DNA from: Clostridia bacterium
GTDB lineage: Bacteria; Bacillota; Clostridia; Christensenellales; Aristaeellaceae
DNA length: 64,000 nucleotides
Reading direction: 5' to 3'
Assembly (NCBI GenBank): GCA_017508975.1
Contig: JAFWQU010000003.1
Span: forward strand, 62,001-126,000
The notes beneath the pieces are model-generated. The model saw nothing but the letters and a program-made list of their open reading frames with translations. It ran no database searches and was not told the DNA's origin. Position 1 is the first letter of the stretch. Each line of letters opens with the position of its first letter. Made by a program: the position numbers and the translations under genes. This document shows positions 17,415-25,331 of this stretch, one piece after another.

Positions 17415-17456
17415 ATCTGACTCCGCGTAAACTGTACATCCGGCAAGGGGATTTGC

Positions 17457-17617
17457 CCGAAGAGTCCAGAGGCGATCGGAAAGCCTCTGGTCGCGGCCCG
17501 CAGGCCGCGAAACCTCTTGCGGATAAGCGCTTCGCAGGAGATCAATTGGAGTATTTTACAGAGGGGTTTCGCGCCTGCGGGCGCGACCAGGGCTTTCCGA
17601 TCGCCCTGGACCTTCGG
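17457..17617. repeat. inverted pair of R1 cores
   Basis: R1 forward at 17457-17514 (stem AGAGGC/GCCTCT) and R1 reversed at 17564-17617 (stem GGGC/GCCC), with 49 bases between. Here the cores point toward each other, unlike the outward pairs at 3009, 7961, 14293 and 25455. Confidence 0.8.
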
Positions 17618-17666
17618 CGATGCACCCTGGTTAAGACGATGGGAAGTCAGTAATAGGCACTACAAG

Positions 17667-17708
17667 AGCGGGAGAATCCCGGACGCGGATCCGGATCGCC
17701 CGCTTTTT
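17667..17708 (+). terminator. terminator before the ABC-F gene
   Basis: AGCGGG (17667-17672) pairs with CCCGCT (17699-17704), with an internal CCGGA/TCCGG hairpin, followed by TTTTT. Likely ends the upstream transcript. Confidence 0.65.
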
Positions 17709-17730
17709 CTTATTCCTGCCAAAACCGGAA

Positions 17731-17759
17731 TTCCCATTTCAGAGAAAATATGGTACAAT
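17731..17759 (+). promoter_or_regulatory. candidate promoter of the ABC-F gene
   Basis: TTCCCA (17731-17736), 17-base spacer, TACAAT (17754-17759), 43 bases before the start codon. Confidence 0.5.
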
Positions 17760-17802
17760 GCTTTTATCCCCCTGGACTACGACGCGGAAACGAGGAACAG
17801 CC

Positions 17803-19389
17803 ATGATCACAGTCAACAACGTCTCCCTGACCTTCGGCGGACAGAAGCTTTTTTCCGGCGCGGACCTGAAGTTCCTGCCGGGCAACTGCTACGGCATCAT
17901 CGGAGCCAACGGCGCCGGGAAATCCACCTTCCTGCGGATCCTCTCCGGCGACCTCGAGCCCACCACCGGGTCGGTCACGATCCCGGCCAACGAGCGCATG
18001 TCGGTGCTGCAGCAGGACCAGTTCAAGTACGATGAGCTGCCCGTCCTGGACACCGTGATCATGGGCAACCAGCGCCTCTGGGACGTGATGCAGGAGAAGG
18101 ACGCGCTCTACGCGAAGCCGGATTTCTCCGACGCGGACGGTGAGCGCGCGGCGGAACTGGAGGGCGAGTTCGCCGAGATGGACGGCTGGAACGCCGAGGC
18201 GGATGCCGCCACGCTGCTGACCGGCCTGGGCATCCCCGTGGAGCTCCACAGCGCGAAGATGGCCGACCTGAACGGCGGCGACCGCTTCAAGGTGCTGCTG
18301 GCGCGGGCGCTCTTCGGCCACCCGGACATCCTGCTCCTCGACGAGCCGACCAACAACCTGGACAACCGCAGCGTCGTGTGGCTGGAGGACTTCCTGATGG
18401 ACTTCCCCGGCACGCTGATCGTGGTCAGCCACGACCGCTGGTTCCTGAACAATATCTGCACGCACATCGTGGACATCGACTACAACCAGGTCAAGCTCTA
18501 CGTGGGCAACTACGACTTCTGGTACGAGTCCTCCAAGCTGATGCAGAGCCTGATGAACGACCAGAAGAAGCGCCGCGACGACAAGATCAAGGAGCTCAAG
18601 GCGTTCATCCAGCGCTTCTCCTCCAACAAGTCCAAGGCCAAGCAGGCCACGAGCCGCCGCAAGCTCCTGGACGAGTTGACCCTCGAGCAGATGCCCGCCT
18701 CCTCCCGGCGCTATCCCTGGGTGTCCTTCACCCCGGACCGCGAGGCCGGCAAGGACATCCTGACCGTGGACAAGCTCAGCTACAGCCAGGACGGGGTGCA
18801 GCTGCTCAAGGACGTCTCCTTCATCGTCACCAAGGGACAGAAGATCGCCGTGGTGGGCAACGAGCACGCGGCCACTGCGCTGTTCCGCATCCTGATGGAG
18901 GAGATCGAGCCGGACAGCGGGTCCTTCAAGTGGGGCGTGACGATTACCACGTCCTATTTCCCGCACGACAACACCAAGTTCTTCGAGGGCTGCGACATGA
19001 CCATGATGGAGTGGTTCGCCCAGTACTCCCCGGAGCAGCTGGAGACCTACATGCGCGGTTTCCTCGGGCGGATGCTCTTCTCGGGCGACGACGTCTACAA
19101 GCCCGTGAACGTCCTCTCCGGCGGCGAGAAGGTGCGCGTCATGCTCTCCCGGATGATGCTCTCCGGCGCGAACTTCCTGATCCTCGACCAGCCGACCAAC
19201 CACCTGGACCTGGAGTCCATCACCGCGGTCAACAACGGCCTGATCGCCTTCCCGGGCAATGTGATGTTCACCTGCCACGACCACCAGTTCATCTCCACTG
19301 TGGCGGACCGGATCCTGGACATCCATGACGACGGCACGGTCAGCGACTACTACTGCACCTACGACGAATTCCTCGAGAAGAAGGGCTGA
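17803..19389 (+). CDS. ABC-F family ATPase with a degenerate second nucleotide-binding domain
   Basis: A 528-residue soluble protein with two ATP-binding cassettes and no membrane segments, as in ABC-F translation factors that act on the ribosome. NBD1 has Walker A GANGAGKST (34-42) and Walker B LLLLDEPTNNLD; its signature is the weak LNGGD. The charged linker at about 240-300 (DQKKRRDDKIKELKAF) is typical. In NBD2 the Walker A position reads VVGNEHAATALF (about 350-361), lacking the GKS/T core, and Walker B reads LILDQPTNHLD with Gln463 where the catalytic Glu is expected, while the LSGGE signature is intact. The start at 17803 is chosen by homology; the ribosome binding site GAGGAA is modest. 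Closest in style to YbiT-like proteins. Confidence 0.88.
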   Translation: MITVNNVSLTFGGQKLFSGADLKFLPGNCYGIIGANGAGKSTFLRILSGDLEPTTGSVTIPANERMSVLQQDQFKYDELPVLDTVIMGNQRLWDVMQEKDALYAKPDFSDADGERAAELEGEFAEMDGWNAEADAATLLTGLGIPVELHSAKMADLNGGDRFKVLLARALFGHPDILLLDEPTNNLDNRSVVWLEDFLMDFPGTLIVVSHDRWFLNNICTHIVDIDYNQVKLYVGNYDFWYESSKLMQSLMNDQKKRRDDKIKELKAFIQRFSSNKSKAKQATSRRKLLDELTLEQMPASSRRYPWVSFTPDREAGKDILTVDKLSYSQDGVQLLKDVSFIVTKGQKIAVVGNEHAATALFRILMEEIEPDSGSFKWGVTITTSYFPHDNTKFFEGCDMTMMEWFAQYSPEQLETYMRGFLGRMLFSGDDVYKPVNVLSGGEKVRVMLSRMMLSGANFLILDQPTNHLDLESITAVNNGLIAFPGNVMFTCHDHQFISTVADRILDIHDDGTVSDYYCTYDEFLEKKG

Positions 19390-19393
19390 GACC

Positions 19394-20737
19394 ATGCGCA
19401 AGATACTGTGCCTGCTGCTCGCGCTGACGCTGCTTGCGGGCTGTGCGGCGGCGGAGGAGAGCTGGATACCCCTGCAGGACTGCCACCGGGTGAAGCTCAC
19501 CTGGAAGGACACCAAGCAGTCCAACGGCTCGATCGTCCGCCTCTGGCACGCCGAGACCGCGCTGCCGGAGGTGACGCAGTTCGTCAACTCGCTGGCGGAG
19601 GACCTCGCGGAGGAACTCGGGCCTGCCCTCCCCAAGGGCAAGGGCACCGGCTCCGGCTCCTCCCGGGCGGACGTCGAGATCCGCTACAGCCGCACGGGAC
19701 TGAGCTGGCTCTCCTTCCTGGTGCAGGCGCGCGTGAGCAAGAGCCGCAAGCTGACCGATCAGCGGATCGCCTCCGTCACCTTCGACATGGCCACGGGCGC
19801 GGAGATCGGACTGACCGACATCTTCGCGGACGACAGCCCCGCCTGGGAGCAGCTCGCCGGGCCGATCCGGGAGCAGATCACCGCCTATTTCCCGGACAAG
19901 GCGCCGGACGAGGCGGCGCTCGCGGCAGCGGTCACCGCCGAGGGGCTCTCGGAGACGGACTTCACGCTGCACGGGATGTCCCTCGTGCTGCACTACCCGG
20001 CGGAGCGCTTCTACCCGGGCGTGCACACGCTGCTGGAGGTCACGCTGATGTACCCGGACATCCGGGAGTACATGACTCCGGAGGCGCAGGCGGCGACAGA
20101 TAACACGGCCTACTACCGCTTCGCGGCGCTGACCTTCGACGACGGCCCGTCGCGCACGAACACCACGCTGGTGCTGCAGAGCCTGATGAAGGCCGGCGTC
20201 CGGGGCACCTTCTTCGTGATCGGCAACCGGATTGCGAACTATCAGGACCTGGTGCAGCGCGAGCACGACGAGGGTCACGCCATCGGCGGCCACAACTGGC
20301 ACCACGGCAACGTCTCCAAGTCCGCCGCGAGCGCCCTTCGGCAGATGCCCGCGAAGGTCAACCGCGCCCTGATCGCGGCCATCGGGATTCCCACGCGTTA
20401 TGACCGGGTGCCCTACGGCCTGTATCCGAAGATGGAGAAGGCGAAGGCCGGCTGGGCGTACATCCAGTGGAGCCTGGACACCTACGACTGGCGCGGGCGC
20501 TCCACGGCGAACATCATGCAGAAGGTGCGCAAGCAGGCCACGGACGGCGACATTGTGCTGATGCACGACATCAAGGACAAGACCCCGGCGACCACGCTGG
20601 AGATGGCGCAGTGGATGCAGGAGAACGGCTTCATGCTCCTGACCGTCGATGAGCTCTTTGCCAAGGACGGCATCACGCTGGAGCCGAACCGCACCTATTG
20701 GCGCAACGCCGGCGGCGAGACCGGTATCAAGCACTGA
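19394..20737 (+). CDS. lipoprotein polysaccharide deacetylase (NodB domain)
   Basis: A 447-residue exported protein. LLAGC at residues 13-17 is a lipobox, so it is probably a lipoprotein anchored at Cys17. Residues 25-235 form an N-terminal region of the DUF4163/DUF3298 kind, as in PdaC. The NodB domain starts with TFDDGPS (Asp249, Asp250), has the metal-binding GGHNWHHGN (His300, His304), VPYG in place of the usual PPYG, and VLMHDI near the end. These are the residues needed for N-deacetylation of peptidoglycan or xylan acetyl groups. It starts 4 bases after the ABC-F stop, so the two are translationally close. Confidence 0.85.
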   Translation: MRKILCLLLALTLLAGCAAAEESWIPLQDCHRVKLTWKDTKQSNGSIVRLWHAETALPEVTQFVNSLAEDLAEELGPALPKGKGTGSGSSRADVEIRYSRTGLSWLSFLVQARVSKSRKLTDQRIASVTFDMATGAEIGLTDIFADDSPAWEQLAGPIREQITAYFPDKAPDEAALAAAVTAEGLSETDFTLHGMSLVLHYPAERFYPGVHTLLEVTLMYPDIREYMTPEAQAATDNTAYYRFAALTFDDGPSRTNTTLVLQSLMKAGVRGTFFVIGNRIANYQDLVQREHDEGHAIGGHNWHHGNVSKSAASALRQMPAKVNRALIAAIGIPTRYDRVPYGLYPKMEKAKAGWAYIQWSLDTYDWRGRSTANIMQKVRKQATDGDIVLMHDIKDKTPATTLEMAQWMQENGFMLLTVDELFAKDGITLEPNRTYWRNAGGETGIKH

Positions 20738-20790
20738 AACCACCAAGGATGATTCTCAAGCAGGGATTCAGAATCAATCCAGGGACGCGC

Positions 20791-20957
20791 CCGAAGAGTC
20801 CAGAGGCGATCGGAAAGCCTCTGGCCGCGCCCGCAGGCGCGGAATCCCTGGAAAGTAAGCATTCAAAATCAACTCAGGGATTCACCTGAAGAATTAAAGG
20901 CGACCGGAAAGCTGCCAGTCCGGCTGCGAACCTCTGGCCGCGCCGGAAGGCGCGAAT
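20791..20957 (+). repeat. two tandem R1 cores, second degenerate
   Basis: Core one at 20791-20847 (stem AGAGGC/GCCTCT, GCGCC/GGCGC). Core two at 20885-20957 is a decayed long-type copy: loop GACCGGAAA, insert GCCAGTCCGGCTGCGAACC, and second hairpin CGCGCC/GGCGCG with the loop changed to GGAA. They fill the gap between the deacetylase and SEC-C genes. Confidence 0.7.
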
Positions 20958-20984
20958 TCTTTCATCGCAGAGGGGGGTGAGAAG

Positions 20985-22043
20985 ATGACACAGGAGGAGC
21001 TGCTGCGCCGCAGCACGGTGACGGAGCTCCGCTCCGTCTGTGAGCGCATGGGCGCCGAGCCGCCGCGCGCGCTCCGCGGAAAAGAAGGCCTGATCCGGCT
21101 CCTGCAGGAGACCCTGCGCGCGCACCCCGAGCGCCTGTGGATGGCGCTCAGCCCGGACGGAATGGACCTCCTCTGGGACTGCATGACCCGGGGCGCCGCC
21201 GGATCGGAGCGCTGGCCGCTGAACCCCGCCGAGGCGGAGGCGATGGCGGACGACCTGGAACTGCTCCGCTGGATGGGACTCAGCACCTGCCGGGGACATG
21301 CCTGGTCCCTGCTGCCGGAGCTCTGGCCCCTGCTGCCCGCGACTGACGCACAGTGGCAGAAGGTCGACCAGCTGGGCGCCTGCCTGGACGAGGGGATGGT
21401 ACTGCTCTCCTACTGGGGTATGGCGACCGCCGAGATGCTGCTGCGGGAGATCCGCCGCTCCTATCCGGACGCGGTGCTGCCCGGACCGGAGGAGCTGAAC
21501 CGGATCTACACCGCGGGCAGCGGCACCGAGAACACCTGGCGCTCGCCCGACGGCCGGCTGTGGCTGCTGCACCCGGACTGCACACCGGAGGACCTCTGGA
21601 ACCTCTGGGAACGGGAACCCATCCTGAAGCTGCTGCCGTGGGCGGAAATCAACCTGCCTGCGCTGGAGAAGGTCCCCCTGGACGTGCCGCTGCCCCAGGA
21701 GGCCTGGGACGCGCTCTGCGGCCTGCTCGAGCGCCGCGGGATGCGGGAGGAGGACATCGCCCCGAACCTGGTGGACTGCCTGTGGAAGCTGCAGACCGAG
21801 AGCCTCGGCGACGCGGTGGATACCCTGCGGGAGGGCTTCCCCCAGCCGCTGGAGGCCGCCGACGCCTGGGTGATCACCTACTGCGTGGAGTGCCTGCCGC
21901 TATGGCGCTTCCGCGGCCGGAGCCTCCACACCCTGCGCAAGGAACGCGCCGCCTTCATCCGCGAGCATAAGCCCGACCCCAACGCCCCCTGCCCCTGCGG
22001 CAGCGGCCGTCCCTATGCCCGCTGCCACGGAAGGCTGAATTGA
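20985..22043 (+). CDS. SEC-C motif protein with SAP/Rho-N-like N-terminus
   Basis: A 352-residue cytoplasmic protein. It ends in PCPCGSGRPYARCHG, the zinc-binding SEC-C motif also found at the end of SecA. The first 45 residues (EELLRRSTVTELRSVCERMG ... GKEGLIRLLQETL) have the helix-extended-helix pattern of SAP or Rho-N domains, which bind nucleic acid. The middle (60-320) is helical and tryptophan-rich with no recognised family. GAGGGGGGTGAG precedes the start. Function unknown; a nucleic-acid or ribosome-linked role is only an inference from the two terminal motifs. Confidence 0.72.
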   Translation: MTQEELLRRSTVTELRSVCERMGAEPPRALRGKEGLIRLLQETLRAHPERLWMALSPDGMDLLWDCMTRGAAGSERWPLNPAEAEAMADDLELLRWMGLSTCRGHAWSLLPELWPLLPATDAQWQKVDQLGACLDEGMVLLSYWGMATAEMLLREIRRSYPDAVLPGPEELNRIYTAGSGTENTWRSPDGRLWLLHPDCTPEDLWNLWEREPILKLLPWAEINLPALEKVPLDVPLPQEAWDALCGLLERRGMREEDIAPNLVDCLWKLQTESLGDAVDTLREGFPQPLEAADAWVITYCVECLPLWRFRGRSLHTLRKERAAFIREHKPDPNAPCPCGSGRPYARCHGRLN

Positions 22044-22089
22044 TTTTCTCCCATCAAACAGATAAAAAACAGACAGGCAAAAGTAACTT

Positions 22090-22160
22090 CCGAAGGTCCA
22101 GGGCGATCGGAAAGCCGCCAGTCAGGCTGCGGACCTGGTCGCGCCCGCGGGCGCGAAAAC
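22090..22160 (+). repeat. R1 core (long type)
   Basis: CCGAAGGTCCAGGGCGATCG start, insert GCCAGTCAGGCTGCGGACC with one base change from other copies, and second hairpin CGCGCC/GGCGCG with loop CGCG. It lies between the SEC-C and dehydrogenase genes. Confidence 0.75.
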
Positions 22161-22210
22161 CCCTTGTTGAAAAAGAGATCAGGAAATAAACCGAAAAAGG
22201 AGAATGAAAC

Positions 22211-23392
22211 ATGGCTGACAAGGTTCGCATCGGCATCATCGGTATCGGCAACCAGGGTTCCGGATACTTCCGCCACTTCACCGGCGAGGGCTGGTGCCCC
22301 GAGGCGGAGCTGACCGCGGTGGCGGACATCAACCCCGCGCGTCTCCAGTGGGCGGAGAGCACCGCCCCGCAGGTTCGCCGCTTCGGAGACGCCCTCGAGA
22401 TGCTGGACTCCGGCCTCGTAGACGCGGTGATCGTCTCCGTCCCCCACTACGACCACCCGAAGTACGTCATCGCCTGCCTGCAGCGCGGCATCCATGTCAT
22501 GTGCGAGAAGCCCGCGGGCGTCTATACCAAACAGGTGCGCGAGATGAACGCCGAGGCGGAGAAGCACCCGGACGTCGTCTTCGGCATGATGTTCAACCAG
22601 CGGACCAACTGCCTGTACCGCAAGATGCGCGAACTGGTGCAGAGCGGCAAGTACGGCCGCGTACGCCGCGCCAACTGGCTGATCACCAACTGGTACCGCA
22701 GCCAGTTCTACTATGACAGCGGCGACTGGCGCGCCACCTGGTCCGGCGAGGGCGGCGGCGTGCTGCTGAACCAGTGCCCCCACAACCTGGACCTCTGGCA
22801 GTGGATCCTCGGCATGCCCAAGAAGGTGCAGGCCTTCATGCGCTTCGGCCAGTGGCACGATATCGAGGTCGAGGACGACGTGACTGCGGTGATGGAGTAT
22901 GAGGACGGGCACACCGGCGCGTTCATCACCTCCACCGGCGACCCCCACGGCACCAACCGCCTGGAGGTGCAGATGGACGGCGCGCAGCTCATCGCCGAGG
23001 ACGAAAAGCTGACCGTGATCGAGTTTGAACAGCTGGAGCAGGAGTGGACGAAGACCAACCGCGAGTCCTTCGGCCGGGTGCCCAGCAAGCAGATCGAGGT
23101 GGAGCTGGAGGGCGGAAACCCGCAGCACCGCGGCGTTCTGGATGCCTGGGTCGGCGCGATCCTGCACGGCACGCCCCTGGTAGCCGGCGGCGCCGAAGGC
23201 CTGCAGGGCCTGACCCTCTCCAACGCCATGCACCTCTCCGCCTTCCTGGGCCGCCCCGTGGAGCTCCCGCTGGACGAGGATCTCTATTATGAAGAGCTCA
23301 TGAAGCGCGCCGCAGCCTCCCGCCGCAAGGAGCACGTCGAGGCGGTCTTCGCGGACACCGCGGGGACGTTCGGAGGATCAACGAAAGGCTGA
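22211..23392 (+). CDS. Gfo/Idh/MocA family oxidoreductase
   Basis: A 393-residue NAD(P)-dependent sugar-type dehydrogenase. The Rossmann motif is RIGIIGIGNQGSG near the N-terminus, followed by the family signature CEKPAGVYTKQVREM with the EKP lysine at about residue 100. The SEGEGGGVLLNQCPHNLDLWQW-like region (GEGGGVLLNQCPHNLDL) carries the catalytic His and nearby Asp. AAAAGGAGAATGAAAC precedes the start. It is strongly similar to the gene at 51116-52294, including the ITNWYRSQFYYDSGDWRATW stretch. Substrate unknown; a keto-sugar or inositol-type compound is likely. Confidence 0.88.
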   Translation: MADKVRIGIIGIGNQGSGYFRHFTGEGWCPEAELTAVADINPARLQWAESTAPQVRRFGDALEMLDSGLVDAVIVSVPHYDHPKYVIACLQRGIHVMCEKPAGVYTKQVREMNAEAEKHPDVVFGMMFNQRTNCLYRKMRELVQSGKYGRVRRANWLITNWYRSQFYYDSGDWRATWSGEGGGVLLNQCPHNLDLWQWILGMPKKVQAFMRFGQWHDIEVEDDVTAVMEYEDGHTGAFITSTGDPHGTNRLEVQMDGAQLIAEDEKLTVIEFEQLEQEWTKTNRESFGRVPSKQIEVELEGGNPQHRGVLDAWVGAILHGTPLVAGGAEGLQGLTLSNAMHLSAFLGRPVELPLDEDLYYEELMKRAAASRRKEHVEAVFADTAGTFGGSTKG

Positions 23393-23400
23393 TTCGGGAC

Positions 23401-23429
23401 TTGACATTCCGAACATAACCCTTTACAAT
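23401..23429 (+). promoter_or_regulatory. promoter of the type III toxin-antitoxin module
   Basis: TTGACA (23401-23406), exactly 17 bases, TACAAT (23424-23429). Transcription would begin about 23436, ten bases before the first repeat. Confidence 0.85.
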
Positions 23430-23445
23430 AGTCTTGCGTAACAGC

Positions 23446-23549
23446 GGGTGTTTCTCAGCCCTGAATGAGACATTTACGAGTGAGCTTCTCTTGGCTCTGA
23501 TCAAGACACTTATGAGTGAGTGTTTCGCGACTCTGATAGCGATCGTAAC
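23446..23549 (+). repeat. tandem 36-base antitoxin repeats, about 2.9 units
   Basis: Units at 23446-23481, 23482-23517 and 23518-23549 (partial). Units one and two agree at 24 of 36 positions. Shared positions include the initial G-x-G, TTCTC or TTTC near positions 7-9, CTGA at 16-19, AGACA at 23-27 and GAGT at the end. Confidence 0.75.
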
Positions 23550-23550
23550 A

Positions 23551-23580
23551 GGGCAGGCTTTCGCCTGCCCTCGTTCTTTT
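23551..23580 (+). terminator. terminator between antitoxin RNA and toxin
   Basis: GGGCAGGC pairs perfectly with GCCTGCCC around TTTC, followed by TCGTTCTTTT. In this class it lets only a fraction of transcripts reach the toxin gene. The toxin ribosome binding site GGAGG begins in the next base. Confidence 0.85.
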
Positions 23581-23591
23581 GGAGGTATATC

Positions 23592-24086
23592 ATGCAAGAC
23601 TTGCGTTTGTTTACTGTGGACGAGGCTTATGTGGATTATCTGATCCGGTTTGCGCCGCATATGTTCCATAACAGCCAGACAGGTCAGACAAATACAAGAA
23701 AATACATAGGCGTCATTCTGTCTGTAAATGGGATAGAATATTTTGCACCACTATCCTCCATGAAACCCAAACACAGAAAAATGAAGGAATCTGTCGACTT
23801 TCTTAAAGTCGGAGATTATGCGGTCATCAATATCAATAATATGTTCCCGGTTCCGAATGGTCTTGCGGTATACGTTGACTTTTCAAAGGAGCGGGATCCC
23901 AGGTACAGATCCCTTCTGCTGGCTGAATACAGAATCATCAAGCAAAAGCAGGATTTGATCAGGAAAAACGCACAGACGCTGTATCGTCTGGTTACGCAGA
24001 ATAAAGGCGAGTCATCCCTCCTGAATCGATGCAATGATTTTGAACTGCTGGAGAAAGCATGCAAAGAGTATCAATCCATCAGGTAA
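23592..24086 (+). CDS. toxN: type III toxin-antitoxin endoribonuclease, ToxN/AbiQ family
   Basis: A 164-residue protein matching ToxN/AbiQ over its full length. The first 65 residues carry the family pattern: LFTVDEAYVDYLI, then TRKYIGVILSVNGIEYFAPL and SSMKPKHRKMKES. K37, S55/S56 and K58 correspond by position to the catalytic K33, T52/S53 and K55 region known in Pectobacterium ToxN. The C-terminal part (YRSLLLAEYRIIKQKQDLIRK ... FELLEKACKEYQ) is the usual helical half. The start at 23592 is set by GGAGG 6 bases upstream; the open frame reaches back through the terminator, which is not coding. The gene is clearly more AT-rich than its neighbours. Known relatives cause abortive infection or plasmid maintenance. 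Confidence 0.87.
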   Translation: MQDLRLFTVDEAYVDYLIRFAPHMFHNSQTGQTNTRKYIGVILSVNGIEYFAPLSSMKPKHRKMKESVDFLKVGDYAVININNMFPVPNGLAVYVDFSKERDPRYRSLLLAEYRIIKQKQDLIRKNAQTLYRLVTQNKGESSLLNRCNDFELLEKACKEYQSIR

Positions 24087-24088
24087 TC

Positions 24089-24242
24089 CTGGTCTCAAGT
24101 AAAAGTGCAAATCAAGCAGCAGCGGACGCCCGAAGATCCAGGGCGATCGGAAAGCCGCCAGTCCGGCTGCGGACCTAGTCGCGCCCGTAGGCGCGAAATC
24201 TCTCTGTTGACAATAAGCATTCTAAACAGAGATCAGTATAAA
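24089..24242 (+). repeat. R1 repeat, MITE-like unit (long core)
   Basis: Begins 2 bases after the toxN stop. Left end CCTGGTCTCAAGTAAAAG, right end ACAGAGATCAGTATAA; core at 24130-24200 with the long insert and second hairpin GCGCC/GGCGC (loop CGTA). Confidence 0.8.
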
Positions 24243-24270
24243 TAGACAGTTTGAGAAGGAGCTTTGAACA

Positions 24271-25326
24271 ATGAATAATCTGGACCATACCTCATCCATG
24301 ATCCGTTTCACCGGCCGGATCGCCTTGCTCCCGGAGGGAGCGCGGTTCTACTGGCCGGGATCCTTCGCGCAGGTGACCTTCACGGGGACCTGGCTGCGCT
24401 GCGCGGTGACGCCGGCGCTGGTCTGGGGAAGCAACAGCCTGGGGCTCGTGGTGGACGGACGGCTGTCCCGGATTCCGCTGACCCCGGCGCAGAACGGGCA
24501 GCGGCTGGACCTGCTGCTGGCGGAGAACCTGGAGCCGGATCCGCTGCACACGGTGATGCTCTTCAAGCAGCTGGACTGCTCCTACAGCTATACGCTCCAC
24601 GGTTTCTCGACGGACGGCGCGTTCGGCGAGCCCCCGGCGCGGGAGCCGCTGCGGCTGGAGTTTTACGGAGACAGCGTGACCAGCGGCGCCTGTGTGGAGG
24701 CGGTGGACTATGTCGGCCGCACGGACCCGTGCAGCAACGACGCGATTTATGACAACGCCTGGTGGTCATATGCCTGGCAGTGCAGCCGCCTGCTGGGCGC
24801 GGAATGCCACCTCACGAGCCAGGGCGGCATCGCGGTGCTCGATCGGACCGGCTATTTCCACTGGCCCGACGGCATCGGCATGGTCCGGACCTGGGACCGG
24901 CTGTGCTATTTCCCGGAGGCCGGGGAGTATACGAAATGGGACTTCAGCCGCTTCATCCCCCACGCGGTAATCTTCGCCCTCGGCCAGAACGACCAGCACG
25001 ACGCCGCCACGGACAGCAACATCCTGACCTGCAATGACCCGGAGCACCGCCGGGAGTGGAAGGAAGCCTACAAGGGCATCGTCCGCGGCGTGGCCGGGCA
25101 CTATCCGTCCGGCACCCCGCTGGTGTTCATCACCACCCTGATCCGCCACGACCGCTGCTGGGACGACGCGATCGACGAGATGGTCCGGGAGCTCTGTGCG
25201 GAAGGCCTGAACGCCCATCACTTCCTCTTCGCCCGTAACGGTGACGGCACCAACGGCCATCCCCGCATCCCCGAACAGACCGAGATGGCGGAGGAGCTGG
25301 CGGGATTCTTGAGGAAGGTGCTGTGA
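24271..25326 (+). CDS. carbohydrate esterase family 2-type acetyl esterase (SGNH fold)
   Basis: A 351-residue esterase with the two-part layout of CE2 enzymes: an N-terminal beta-sandwich (about 5-115, GRIALLPEGARFYWPGSFAQ) and an SGNH hydrolase domain. The nucleophile is in FYGDSVTSG (Ser135), the Asn-containing FALGQNDQHD follows, and the late NGHPRIPEQTEMA carries the catalytic His. CE2 enzymes remove acetyl groups from xylan and related sugars. No signal peptide is visible, so it may act on imported oligosaccharides. GAGAAGGAGC precedes the start. An R1 unit separates it from toxN. Confidence 0.85.
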   Translation: MNNLDHTSSMIRFTGRIALLPEGARFYWPGSFAQVTFTGTWLRCAVTPALVWGSNSLGLVVDGRLSRIPLTPAQNGQRLDLLLAENLEPDPLHTVMLFKQLDCSYSYTLHGFSTDGAFGEPPAREPLRLEFYGDSVTSGACVEAVDYVGRTDPCSNDAIYDNAWWSYAWQCSRLLGAECHLTSQGGIAVLDRTGYFHWPDGIGMVRTWDRLCYFPEAGEYTKWDFSRFIPHAVIFALGQNDQHDAATDSNILTCNDPEHRREWKEAYKGIVRGVAGHYPSGTPLVFITTLIRHDRCWDDAIDEMVRELCAEGLNAHHFLFARNGDGTNGHPRIPEQTEMAEELAGFLRKVL

Positions 25327-25331
25327 GGAAA

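Larger units (their letters stand above)
23436..23580 (+). ncRNA. ToxI/AntiQ-type antitoxin RNA (repeat array plus terminator)
   Basis: The predicted transcript from the 23401 promoter consists of about 2.9 degenerate 36-base direct repeats followed by a terminator just upstream of the ToxN-like toxin gene. In toxIN and AbiQ systems such an RNA is cut by the toxin at each repeat into pseudoknots that inhibit it. The order promoter, repeats, terminator, toxin is the diagnostic layout. The repeat sequence is not one I recognise. Confidence 0.8.

Noticed and set aside
23446-23549. CRISPR array
   Set aside because: Direct repeats are adjacent without unique spacers, strongly diverged, and followed by a terminator and a ToxN-like gene.
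24200-24245. Promoter in the right arm of the R1 unit before the CE2 gene (TTGACA and GTATAA)
   Set aside because: The two boxes are about 24 bases apart, too far for a sigma-A promoter, and other copies lack the TTGACA.
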